From positions 213,123 to 277,122 of the forward strand of contig NZ_NFHL01000004.1 of NCBI RefSeq assembly GCF_002161355.1: 64,000 nucleotides of DNA, in the 5' to 3' direction. A model generated the notes under the pieces. That model saw only the letters and a list, made by a program, of their open reading frames with translations. It did not search any database and was not told the origin of the DNA. Made by a program: the position numbers and the translations under genes. Below are positions 52,288 to 60,932 of this stretch, piece by piece (positions within the stretch are counted from its first letter, which is position 1; every line of letters starts with the position of its first letter). This stretch comes from Lachnoclostridium sp. An76 (GTDB lineage Bacteria; Bacillota; Clostridia; Lachnospirales; Lachnospiraceae).

Positions 52288-52707
52288 CCCCTGCTATGCA
52301 GGGGAGCAGATCTTTAGATAAAAGTATGAACTCCTGTGCTAGAATAAAAGTGGGTCTGCAAAACCACAAATAAAATAGCACAGGAGATCCTAAGAATGGA
52401 CGTAAATAGTTTAGCTCATACGAAATGGGAATGCAAGTATCACATTGTTTTTGCACCGAAATACCGCAGACAGGTAATCTACAAACAAATAAAAGCCGAT
52501 GTGGGGCAGATATTGGGAACACTATGCAGAAGGTAAGGAATAAAAATCATAGAAGCAGAATGCTGCCCAGATCATATCCATATGCTGGTAAGGATACCGC
52601 CGAAGTATTCTGTATCAGAAATCGTGGGATATTTGAAGGGGAAAAGTTCGCTCATGATATTTGAAAAGCATGCGAATTTAAAGTATAAATATGGAAAAGC
52701 AAATTAG
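52288..52707 (+). mobile_element. tnpA: IS200/IS605-type element remnant
   Basis: A left-end hairpin CCCCTGC-TAT-GCAGGGG (52288-52304) precedes a tnpA frame from 52396. TnpA reads AHTKWECKYHIVFAPKYRRQ, hits an in-frame TAA near 52534, continues with IIEAECCPDHIHMLVRIPPK (HUH site intact) and LKGKSSLMIFEKHANLKYKY, and stops before the catalytic-tyrosine helix. The right end is absent. It inserted just behind the rpsR terminator. Confidence 0.85.
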
Positions 52708-52848
52708 CCATAGGGACACCTTCCACCAATCAACAAATACATACAGACAGGTCGCTGCTAAATTGTAGGGATTAGCTTCAAAAAACCGCATAAATACGCC
52801 GTTTTCGGACGGCGCTCACTTCAAAAGGTGTTGCTTTCGAGCCGCGCC

Positions 52849-52877
52849 TTTACAATGGAGACTGGTTCCGTTATACT
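52849..52877 (+). promoter_or_regulatory. Promoter of the KilA-N gene
   Basis: TTTACA (52849-52854), 17-bp spacer, TATACT (52872-52877), 39 bp before the ATG. Confidence 0.65.
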
Positions 52878-52916
52878 AAAGACATCCGATTGATTTACCG
52901 CAAAGAAAGGTGGGAT

Positions 52917-53773
52917 ATGGTGAAGAAAACGACCTTAATTACGGTGCAGAATGTTCCTGTCACCGTTATGCACGTTGACCAGAGAGATTATATCAGCCTG
53001 ACGGATATGGCAAAGGCGCGCACCGATGCGGCGCGGGCTGCGATGTGATTAAGAACTGGCTGCGGGCGCGCTCAACCCTGGAGTTTCTCGGAACCTGGGA
53101 GATCATGTATAACCCGGATTTTAAAGTGGTCGAATTCGACCACTTTAAAAACGAAGCCGGATTACATGCCTTTACGCTCAGCGCAAAAGAATGGATTGAG
53201 CGAACCAATGCGATTGGCATTTATGTCCAGGCCGGACGGTACGGCGGCACTTATGCCCACAAGGATATTGCCTTTGAATTTGGCTCTGCTATCAGCCCGG
53301 TCTTTAAGCTGTATCTGTTAAAGGAATACCAGCGGTTAAAGGACGAGGAAAATGACCGCCTAAAGCTGGAATGGAGTGCCAAACGGTTCCTTTCCAAAAG
53401 CAACTATATCATTCACACTGACGCGGTGAAGAATTATGTGCTGCCGAAGCGCAACTACAAAAAGGATATGGAGTGGCTGGCCTACGCGGATGAAGCCGAC
53501 CTTTTGAACGTGGTTCTCTTTGGCTGTACGGCAAAAGAATGGCGCGAAGCAAATCCGGCCCTGGCTAAAAACAGCAATATCCGGGACTACGCTTCCATTC
53601 CGGAGCTGACGGTTCTCTCCAATCTGGAGACACACAATGCAGAACTGATTAAACAGGGGTATAGCAAGAAAGAACGCTTTGAAATGCTCCAGCAGATTGC
53701 ACAGTATCAGTTGAAGGTACTTGCAGAGGCGGAACAGATCAAGCAACTTCCGGAGAAAACAGAGGATCAATAA
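52917..53773 (+). pseudogene. KilA-N domain protein, frameshifted
   Basis: The ATG at 52917 opens the usual start of this family (TLITVQNVPVTV, DYISLTDMAKA), but the frame runs into TGA at 53046. The rest continues one frame over from about 53035: CDVIKNWLRARSTLEFLGTW, AGRYGGTYAHKDIAFEFGSA, then a helical C-terminus. A single indel in the GC-rich GATGCGGCGCGGGCTGC stretch explains both. KilA-N proteins are DNA-binding proteins of phages and mobile elements. AAAGGTGGG precedes the ATG. Confidence 0.85.
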
Positions 53774-53836
53774 GAAATCGGGCATGGTAGGCAGCTATCG
53801 TGCCCGGTTTCTTTTTGGGGAAAGGAGGGGCGGCAG

Positions 53837-53923
53837 ATGGCAATTTTAAAAATCAAACCGCGCCACGCAAACGAGGGCCGGAGTATTGCGGCGGTTCTGA
53901 AAGACCGGATTGACTTTATGTAA
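53837..53923 (+). pseudogene. 5' stub of a relaxase/mobilisation gene
   Basis: After a very strong AAAGGAGGGG site, 28 codons read MAILKIKPRHANEGRSIAAV then LKDRIDFM and stop. This matches the usual N-terminus of MobA/VirD2-like relaxases on Clostridia mobile elements; the catalytic domain is deleted. 53924-54092 is AT-rich with no gene. Confidence 0.6.
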
Positions 53924-54092
53924 ATATTTTAGGTATAGATTTGCCTGCAAAATCATCGATTGCAAATTACAATCATATATAGCTGATTTTTGATTTGAAA
54001 ATACAATAATCATATTGACTAAGAAATTGTATGATGATTAAATATTCTTAACTTAATCGTCCGACATATTTCAAAAAGAGAGGGGGGAAGTT

Positions 54093-54642
54093 ATGTTAAA
54101 AAAAGTGATAATCCCGAAACTGAAGCGGTTCCCAGAAAAGAAACTTGTGATTCCGTAAGTAAAAAAGCAAAACTTCCTGTCAAAAACGTGCTTTTTGTTT
54201 CAGGAGGCACCGTGGGAGCGGGGGGCTTATCAGCGGCCTGGCTGTTTCGGGAGTGATTCGATTTAATGATTATAATGTATTGTGGGGCATGATCATGCTG
54301 ATAAATACTGCTTATTATTTTTCTCAATGTGTCCTGATTCCTACCTATGATTTTGTGTTAAGATGGTGCGAGCAGAGACATAATTTTAGAATGGAGGAGA
54401 TAGAGCAGGAATACAGGCATAATAAGGAAAAGCAGGAATTGGAACATCGGCAGAATATTGAAAACCAGCTCGATCCAAAAGAGCTTTATGAGAAGAAATA
54501 TGAAAAAGATCGGGATTATGACCATGAATACAGGATGGTAAAAGAAAAATTGAAAAGCCAGAACAGCGGAGGAGACGGCTGCTTGCAGGAAACAAATTTC
54601 AAATCGCCGCCGGATACCGTTGACTTTAGTAAATACATATAA
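54093..54642 (+). pseudogene. Small membrane-associated protein, probably frameshifted
   Basis: GAGGGGGG precedes ATG 54093. One frame gives only 22 codons. The neighbouring frame, reached by a one-base slip in the A7 run, reads NPETEAVPRKETCDSVSKKA and then NVLFVSGGTVGAGGLSAAWL to a stop near 54255. A third segment opens at 54253 (129 codons): a hydrophobic stretch (VLWGMIMLINTAYYFSQCVL) and a long charged helix (EEIEQEYRHNKEKQELEHRQ). The 54253-54642 part could also be an independent gene. No family is recognised. Confidence 0.4.
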
Positions 54643-54711
54643 GCCAGGCTTTAATGTGTGCAAAAAATAAACAGCTTGAAAAGAGGAAATAAGATGACGG
54701 GTATAGTGTAA

Positions 54712-54748
54712 AGTAGTAACTGGGTCGGGATGGGGTTACTACTTTTTT
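54712..54748 (+). terminator. Rho-independent terminator
   Basis: AGTAGTAAC, 14-nt loop, GTTACTACT, then TTTTTT. It separates the small membrane gene from the ROK gene. Confidence 0.88.
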
Positions 54749-54805
54749 AATAGAAGCAGTTCTGTTTGTACTGCGTATAGAGAAAATAAGAAAGCAGGAA
54801 TACTA

Positions 54806-56113
54806 ATGGCAGGCGAGATTTTTCAAATTAATTATGAAAACCGAGACATATTAAATGCGCTTCGTTGTCATCCGGAAATAGAAAAAACGGTTTTAGCGAA
54901 GGAACTGAATATTGCTTTTAAAACCTTAAATAAGCAGTTAGAGTTTTTGGAACAAAGCGGGTTTATCAGTATGTCACCACAGCTGGAAATCGTAAAGGAC
55001 AGATTTTATATGTGTGGAATCAGTGTAGGTGGTTCCCATTGTAAGCTGACGCTGGTGAATGCACAGTATAAAGTGATTTCAGCAGAAGACATGGACAAGC
55101 TCTGTAATAAATACGGGGTATTTCAGCAAAGCTTTTTTGTCCATAGGAAAAATACCAGAGAATATGGGTATAAATATTTTGATACACCAGATAATTTGGC
55201 TACATTAGAAATATACATAAATGAAATTATACAGGACATTATCAGATTGGATGATTTGTCCCGGACGAGTGGTGCAGGGGAGCTTCCACCCATTATAAGT
55301 ATAGGCATTGCTCTCACAGGATCAATAGACTTAAAGAAACAAATCATTATACGTTCTCATAATGTCAGATATTTGAAAAACATAAAAAAAGAAATATTGT
55401 TGTGGCCGGACACAAGATATGAGCTGAAAAAAAGAAATATTGAACTGATTATAGATCACAATGCAAAAGCGATGGCTGTATGTGAAAAGTTTTCTTTGTA
55501 TCATTCTGATAATAAAAACCATGAGTATGCGGGAAAGAAAAATATAGCATGCTTTTATCTGGGATCCGGCATCAGCTGCGGATTAATACTGAATAACAGG
55601 GTGATCCGCGGGGCGCGTAATTTCAGCGGAGAACTGGGACATATTCAAATACCAAGAATGCCGGAATTTGAAGGTGACGCTCTTCCGAAAGAGCGGTGTA
55701 CCTGTGGAAGAATGTATTGTATGGAACATTTGCTGATATGGGATGTTTTAGGAATGAGCAGAGATGAATTCCGGAAAATTACATCTGAGGAAATTAAATA
55801 AAAAATAAATGAACTCCAGATTCATAATCCGGAAGAATATCAGACGAGAATGCGTGCTTTAGGGTATTATGTGGGATGGGCAGTAGACTTGGTAACAAAA
55901 CTGTTAAATGTTGATTTGATTATTTTTTCAGGAAAAATAACCTGTTTCATTGAAAGAGCATGGTCTTACTTAAAGCCGGCTGCTGGAGATTTGGACTATG
56001 CTCAGGTAGACTGCCCGATGATACTATCCAGGTATGAAGCGCTGGCACCCTCGGTCGGAGCGGCAATATTGTCAACATATCCGAGCGGCGCTATGGTGGA
56101 GTGGGTCATATAG
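54806..56113 (+). pseudogene. ROK-family transcriptional regulator split by an in-frame stop
   Basis: A NagC/XylR-type regulator. The N-terminal winged helix covers about residues 10-60 (ILNALRCHPEIEKTVLAKEL). The ROK domain has GIALTGSIDL, DHNAKAMAV, FSGELGHIQI and a metal site CTCGRMYCMEHL. A TAA at 55799-55801 follows residue 331; the same frame then stays open and homologous-looking to 56111 (ELQIHNPEEYQTRMRALGYY, LNVDLIIFSGKI). One point mutation therefore truncates a 435-codon gene by about 100 residues. The truncated form keeps the DNA-binding domain and might still bind. Confidence 0.82.
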
Positions 56114-56335
56114 CAGGAATTAAGAAATGAAATAAATCACTGAGCTGGTATTTGGGGGGCTACTGTGGATTTCCGCAGCAGCCCTTAGTGTTTTCTGTGC
56201 AGCGTTTTCTCTCAAATTTAAATGCCATGATAAAATTTACCATAATTTTACATCCCCTTAAACAAAATGAGACTTTCCCTCTGCTATCCTGTTTTAACAA
56301 AAGGCCTTTTGCAAAAAGGAAGGAGGATAACAGGA

Positions 56336-56839
56336 ATGAAAAAATCAAGGGTATTATTGGCGGCAGCGCTTGCGTCTATGGTGTTTCCGACCGGCGTCAT
56401 GGCGGCGGAAGCGGAGCAGCAGCTCAGCATCACATTAACCGCGGAGCCGGAGTATTCGGTGACGATCCCGGCCTCAGTAGCCATGGGGAATGAAGGGACC
56501 TATGTAGACGTTACGGCATCGGATGTAAAAAATCTTCCGGAAGGAAAGAAGATTTCCGTGACAATCTCCGGTACGGATAAATATAATGATCAGATGCTTG
56601 TAGAAGCTGAGACGACTCCAAAGACATCCCTGCGTTATCAGATCATTTCCGAAGACGGGGAGCTGATCGAGACAAATGCGTCCACAGGCGCAGTCGGCGT
56701 TGGAAAAGAAGTTGTCTCTTTTACAGGAAATGAGACAAAGCAGTATCAGATCAAACCGGTCATTGCCGGAAGATATGAATACGACGTCGAATACACGGGA
56801 TGTATTATGTTTGGGATCGAAGTGACTGACGCCGAATAA
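56336..56839 (+). CDS. Secreted protein A of a three-gene surface cluster
   Basis: A 167-residue protein with a signal peptide (KKSRVLLAAALASMVFPTGV, cleaved after VMA-A) and a beta-rich mature part. It shares the pattern VTASDVK-LPEGKKISVT and a GIEVTD end with protein C at 57435, so the two are paralogues. No LPXTG or lipobox. AAGGAGGATAA precedes the ATG. It may be a secreted adhesin or pilin-like subunit; the family is unknown to me. Confidence 0.8.
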   Translation: MKKSRVLLAAALASMVFPTGVMAAEAEQQLSITLTAEPEYSVTIPASVAMGNEGTYVDVTASDVKNLPEGKKISVTISGTDKYNDQMLVEAETTPKTSLRYQIISEDGELIETNASTGAVGVGKEVVSFTGNETKQYQIKPVIAGRYEYDVEYTGCIMFGIEVTDAE

Positions 56840-56900
56840 ACACTGGCCGGAAACGGCCGCGTTCTGAAACAAAGAAAACAGAAAGAAGAGTACAGAATAT

Positions 56901-57404
56901 ATGCAGAATCAGGAGAACAGGAAAAAAAGACAGTGGATCATCCTCGCAGCCGTGCTGGTCATCCTCGCGGCGGCTGCCGGACTCTTCCTGACATTCGGAA
57001 CCAGAAGGGAGAACCCGGATGGGAAAGGGATCGTGCTGGAAGAGGGAGCCGAAGACTGGGACGGCGAGATGAAAGATATGTCAGAAGGACAGACCGGGAT
57101 CAAGATCCCGGGGTATGGAGAGATCACAGTCCCGGCAGGAGAAACGACATGGAAGATCACCCTGGCGAATCCGGAGGAGAATACATGTTATTTCAAATAT
57201 ACGGTTACGATTGACGACAGTGAGAACCCGATCTATGAATCAGATCTGATCGAACCTGGAAAAGCAGTGAGGGAGTTTGATGTGACGGAACCGCTGGAGG
57301 CCGGAGATTATGAGATCCATCTGAATATCTCGACTTACGCGATGGATGAGGAACTGACCCCGCTCAACGGCGCAGTCGTGAAAGCTGTTCTGCATGTAGT
57401 CTGA
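56901..57404 (+). CDS. Membrane-anchored extracellular protein B
   Basis: A 167-residue protein with a basic N-terminus (QNQENRKKRQW) and one hydrophobic segment at residues 12-32, then an extracellular beta-rich domain (KIPGYGEITVPAGETTWKIT, ENTCYFKYTVTIDDSENPIY, VREFDVTEPLEAGDYEIHLN). It lies between the two secreted paralogues and is likely their membrane partner or assembly factor. No known domain recognised. Confidence 0.75.
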   Translation: MQNQENRKKRQWIILAAVLVILAAAAGLFLTFGTRRENPDGKGIVLEEGAEDWDGEMKDMSEGQTGIKIPGYGEITVPAGETTWKITLANPEENTCYFKYTVTIDDSENPIYESDLIEPGKAVREFDVTEPLEAGDYEIHLNISTYAMDEELTPLNGAVVKAVLHVV

Positions 57405-57434
57405 CAAAGTTGCAGAGTACAGGAGGTAACTGAC

Positions 57435-57983
57435 ATGAAAAAATTAGCAGCTGGAACAGCAGTCCTGGCAGCAGCGGCAGTGCTGACTGCAATGCCGGTA
57501 TTTGCGGAAAATACAACAAGTGCAAAAACAGACCTGACATTATATGTGCCGAATGATCCGGTATATACGATCACAGTCCCTGAGACGGTAGAACTCAGCG
57601 CTACAGAGAACACACAGGTGCCGGTGACTGCGAGCGATGTAAAATATATTCCGGAAGGAAAGAAAATCTCCGTAACATTCGAGAAAGGAAACGGCACATT
57701 CGGAAGATTGTATCTGACAGGTGTCAATGAAGAGACAGGAAAAGATTACACACTGACCCTGTATATCAAGGGCACAGAGGGCGAGTTTAAGATGGGAGCC
57801 CTCGAAAACCAGATCAAGGGCATGGAGCTCGCCGCGTTTACGGATAACGGGACAATGAACTATGAACTCCGCCCGGCGAACCTGGAATTCCCGGACTCCA
57901 CCAGTGACAATCTGAAAGTCCAGAAAGGCGTGCACTACTCAGCATCCGTTACATACGGGATTGAACTGACGGATATCGAGTAA
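57435..57983 (+). CDS. Secreted protein C, paralogue of protein A
   Basis: A 182-residue secreted protein with signal peptide KKLAAGTAVLAAAAVLTAMP (cleavage after VFA). The mature part repeats the layout of protein A: a TITVPETVELS strand, VPVTASDVKYIPEGKKISVT, and a YGIELTDIE end. AGGAGG precedes the ATG. Its stop overlaps the next small gene (TAATG). Confidence 0.8.
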   Translation: MKKLAAGTAVLAAAAVLTAMPVFAENTTSAKTDLTLYVPNDPVYTITVPETVELSATENTQVPVTASDVKYIPEGKKISVTFEKGNGTFGRLYLTGVNEETGKDYTLTLYIKGTEGEFKMGALENQIKGMELAAFTDNGTMNYELRPANLEFPDSTSDNLKVQKGVHYSASVTYGIELTDIE

Positions 57984-58222
57984 TGCATTTTCGGAAAGCG
58001 AAGATCCAGAAAGCAGAAAAATACAAGAGGCAGAGCATGGAGCAAATCTGTGCCCTGCCTTTTGGGGTAAAAAGGAGATATGTATGTTACTGGTTCGAGG
58101 GCGAAGATGCTCCGGAGATCACGATCTTTTCATTTTCCGACCAAGTACCGGTCAGAGTTTTTGACGCGGATCTCAGGATTGATTTTGCGGAAATTGCGGA
58201 GCGCTTATGGCGGGAAGTGTGA
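57983..58222 (+). CDS. Hypothetical small protein coupled to protein C
   Basis: A 79-residue cytoplasmic protein whose ATG overlaps the protein C stop by one base. The first 18 residues are basic; the core (RYVCYWFEGEDAPEITIFSF, then VFDADLRIDFAEIAERLWRE) looks folded. No family recognised. Overlap and codon usage like its neighbours support a real gene. A later ATG (58037) is an alternative start. Confidence 0.5.
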   Translation: MHFRKAKIQKAEKYKRQSMEQICALPFGVKRRYVCYWFEGEDAPEITIFSFSDQVPVRVFDADLRIDFAEIAERLWREV

Positions 58223-58267
58223 CGGAGAGGATATAACGGGTTACCTGCCGGACAGCATTCTGGCGCA

Positions 58268-59404
58268 TTAATGATCAAGGGTGTCAAAGGTCAGTCCTGT
58301 CAGGGCGGAAAAGCGTTCGCTGTCTATCAGGGGTGCGTCTGTCAGGATGACTTTTGTCTCACCTGAGAGATAATAAAAGGATCCCAGCCGCGGCATCCCG
58401 CCGGAGGTTTCGTCTGAGCTGTTTCCCGGCACCCGGTATGAATAGGAAAAAGAGCAGACTGAGCCGTTGGCAGCTGTAAAGGTAAATTCTTCCGGGGTGC
58501 CGGATACCTGAAATGTGCCCTCCCGTACCAGGACTTCGTAAAGGCAGCCGAAAGACATGCTGTCATAGTATGCCAGGATCAGCTCGGGATAGCAGAGCTC
58601 CGTGCCGTCAGGCCGGGTGATGGAAAAACGGAGACTGCCGTATTGGCCTGCCGCAGCATCAAGCTGGTCTTCAGTAAACTGATCTGTCTCAAGCCGATAG
58701 GCAGCGGCGTATCCGGCGAATGCGTTCCGCGCCCGGTTCTGGAGTGTATCTGCAAGTGTGCCGGCATTGAGAATGTCAGGATCGGATGCGCCTCCATCCT
58801 CAGATACGCAGGTGTACCGCATGGTAAATGGCTCTTCTGCGGCGTCAAAAGTAAGCGGCTCGCGGTAGGCGAGGGCGTAAGTGATCTGGCAGGGATACTC
58901 CTGCGCTGCAATATAGTCTTCCAGGTTCCCCATTTCCCGGCAGATCGTGTCGATCTCTGACGCGGTATCGTAGATCCCGCTGACTGTGAGGTGCTCTTCC
59001 GAAACATCCGTGCCGGTCTCGAGTCCGCTGAGAGCGGACGGGCTGCTGTCCATATAATTTTCCAGATAAAATCTGCCCATCTCCAGATGATAGGTGGTTT
59101 CCATATCGTAAGTGACGAAAAGAGAGACTGTCCTGTGGCTGATAAGTTCGAATTCTACTTCCGGCAGATCTTTTAAATGAGCGGTCCATACACGCTCCGC
59201 GTCTCCGCTGCTGTTTTCCCGGTCCGTGTATTCTTTAGAGACCATGATCCCTTCATCGACCACATTCTCCTGAAACCATTCAGCGGCCTCCCGGTTGCTG
59301 TAATGTCCGCAGCCGGAAAAAGCGAAGGCGCAAAACAGGAAGAATGACAGGACAGCTGCGATCCTGAGACTTTTTTTCAAAATATTATGATCCATCATAT
59401 CCAC
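58268..59404 (-). CDS. Predicted lipoprotein of unknown function
   Basis: A 378-residue minus-strand protein. After a short N-terminus, a hydrophobic segment (IAAVLSFFLFCAFAFSGC) ends in lipobox FSGC, so it is predicted to be lipid-anchored outside the membrane. The mature part is mixed alpha/beta with many acidic residues and no motif I recognise. It converges with the secreted-protein cluster and lies 51 bp downstream of pepT on the same strand. Confidence 0.75.
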   Translation of the reverse strand: MDMMDHNILKKSLRIAAVLSFFLFCAFAFSGCGHYSNREAAEWFQENVVDEGIMVSKEYTDRENSSGDAERVWTAHLKDLPEVEFELISHRTVSLFVTYDMETTYHLEMGRFYLENYMDSSPSALSGLETGTDVSEEHLTVSGIYDTASEIDTICREMGNLEDYIAAQEYPCQITYALAYREPLTFDAAEEPFTMRYTCVSEDGGASDPDILNAGTLADTLQNRARNAFAGYAAAYRLETDQFTEDQLDAAAGQYGSLRFSITRPDGTELCYPELILAYYDSMSFGCLYEVLVREGTFQVSGTPEEFTFTAANGSVCSFSYSYRVPGNSSDETSGGMPRLGSFYYLSGETKVILTDAPLIDSERFSALTGLTFDTLDH

Positions 59405-59455
59405 TCCACTTCATTTGGTGCTGCTATTGCTCGGTCTGTATTGCTCGGTCTGTGT

Positions 59456-60697
59456 TCACAGATCTGAGCCAGTGCCTGTTTCCTCAGCATAAATCTTCAC
59501 CAGTTCCAGTGCGATCCTGCACGCCGCTTCCATCCCTTCCGCCGTGATGTGCTCATACGGTCCGTGATATCCGTGACCGCCGGTCCCCAGATTCGGGCAG
59601 GGAAGTCCTTTAAAGCTTAACTGCGCGCCGTCCGTGCCGCCCCGGATCGGAAGGATCAGAGGCGTGACGCCTGCGGCTTCACAGGCTTTCTCAGCATTTC
59701 TGATCAGATGCATGCTGCCGGCGATGATTTCCGCCATGTTCCGGTACTGATCAGTTATGGTGAGGACGGCAGTGCCGCGTCCCCATTTTTCATTGATCTT
59801 CTTTTCAATCCTGCGGAGCGTTTCTTTGCGCTCTTCGAATTTCTCAGCGCTATGGTCCCGGATAATGTACCTGAGGACCGCGCTTCCCACATCCCCTTTC
59901 ATGTCCGTCAGATGGTAGAAACCTTCGTAGCCGTCCGTGTCCCGGGGAGTCTCATCTGCGGGCAGCATGGAGTTGATCTCCATTGCCACGAGAGAAGCAT
60001 TCACCATGACGTCTTTGGATGAGCCGGGGTGGACATTTACGCCCGTGACCTGAAATTCCGCTTTTGCCGCGTTGAAGTTCTCGTACTGGATCTCCCCTTC
60101 CGTGTCGCCGTCCAGTGTGTACGCAAAGTCAGCATCGAATTCTTCTATATTAAAATGGGCGGCGCCCATGCCGATCTCCTCGTCGGGGGTAAATGCGATG
60201 GAAACAGGACCGTGGGGGATCTCTTCGTCCAGGATACGCTCCGCCATGGTCATGATCTCCGCGATGCCCGCCTTATCGTCCGCGCCGAGGATCGTGGTGC
60301 CGTCGCTTGTGATCAGGGTGCGGCCTTTGAGCTCCCGGAGATGAGGGAACATATCCGATGAGAGGATGCGTCCGCTCGTGCCGAGGGGAAGGTCCTTCCC
60401 ATTGTAATCTTCGTGGATCTCCGCGAGGATCCGGCGGTCGCAGAATTCGGACACCGTGTCCAGATGCGCGATAAAGCCGAGCCTGGGGCAGTCCTCATAT
60501 CCCGGCGTGGGCGGGATGTGGGCGTACAGATAGCACTTTGTGTCCACTTTGGCGTCCGTGATCCCCATCGTAAAAAGCTCGCGTAAGAGATGCTGGGCAA
60601 GCTCGAACTGACATGCGGAGGAGGGGACAGTGGCGCTCTCCTCGTCGCTGGGAGTCCTTATGGCAATGTATTTTAACAGTCGTTCATATGGTTTCAT
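59456..60697 (-). CDS. pepT: Peptidase T (tripeptide aminopeptidase)
   Basis: Zinc peptidase of the M20 family releasing the N-terminal residue of tripeptides. Metal and catalytic motifs: AHLDTVSE, GADDKAGIAE, TPDEEIGMGA with the catalytic Glu, YTLDGDTEGE, and a C-terminal GTGGHGYHGPYE. The frame is open to 60793, but AAGGAGC precedes the ATG at 60697 and MKPYERLLKYIAIRTPSDEE is a normal PepT start (413 residues). Divergent from the large gene at 60933. Confidence 0.95.
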   Translation of the reverse strand: MKPYERLLKYIAIRTPSDEESATVPSSACQFELAQHLLRELFTMGITDAKVDTKCYLYAHIPPTPGYEDCPRLGFIAHLDTVSEFCDRRILAEIHEDYNGKDLPLGTSGRILSSDMFPHLRELKGRTLITSDGTTILGADDKAGIAEIMTMAERILDEEIPHGPVSIAFTPDEEIGMGAAHFNIEEFDADFAYTLDGDTEGEIQYENFNAAKAEFQVTGVNVHPGSSKDVMVNASLVAMEINSMLPADETPRDTDGYEGFYHLTDMKGDVGSAVLRYIIRDHSAEKFEERKETLRRIEKKINEKWGRGTAVLTITDQYRNMAEIIAGSMHLIRNAEKACEAAGVTPLILPIRGGTDGAQLSFKGLPCPNLGTGGHGYHGPYEHITAEGMEAACRIALELVKIYAEETGTGSDL

Positions 60698-60850
60698 AGA
60701 GATTGCTCCTTGTATATGTTTCTCTGTTTTTTGAAGCCGCCGACGCGGCGTTTGAGATAAATTTATTGTAGCGTATGGAACGGGGATCTTCAAGAGCTGG
60801 TGAGATGTAGTATTAATTCGACAGCCCTTTTCTTATTTGGTCGATTTTTA

Positions 60851-60856
60851 TATAAT
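60851..60856 (+). promoter_or_regulatory. Candidate -10 box of the phosphoesterase-STAND gene
   Basis: TATAAT, with only a weak T-rich -35 region. A CATCCC/GGGATG stem lies in the leader (about 60880-60905). 76 bp before the ATG. Confidence 0.45.
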
Positions 60857-60932
60857 AGAGATAACATTGTGAACGGCATCCCGAGGTTCTGCTGACAAGG
60901 GATGATATTTTATACTTTTGGAGGAAATGATA

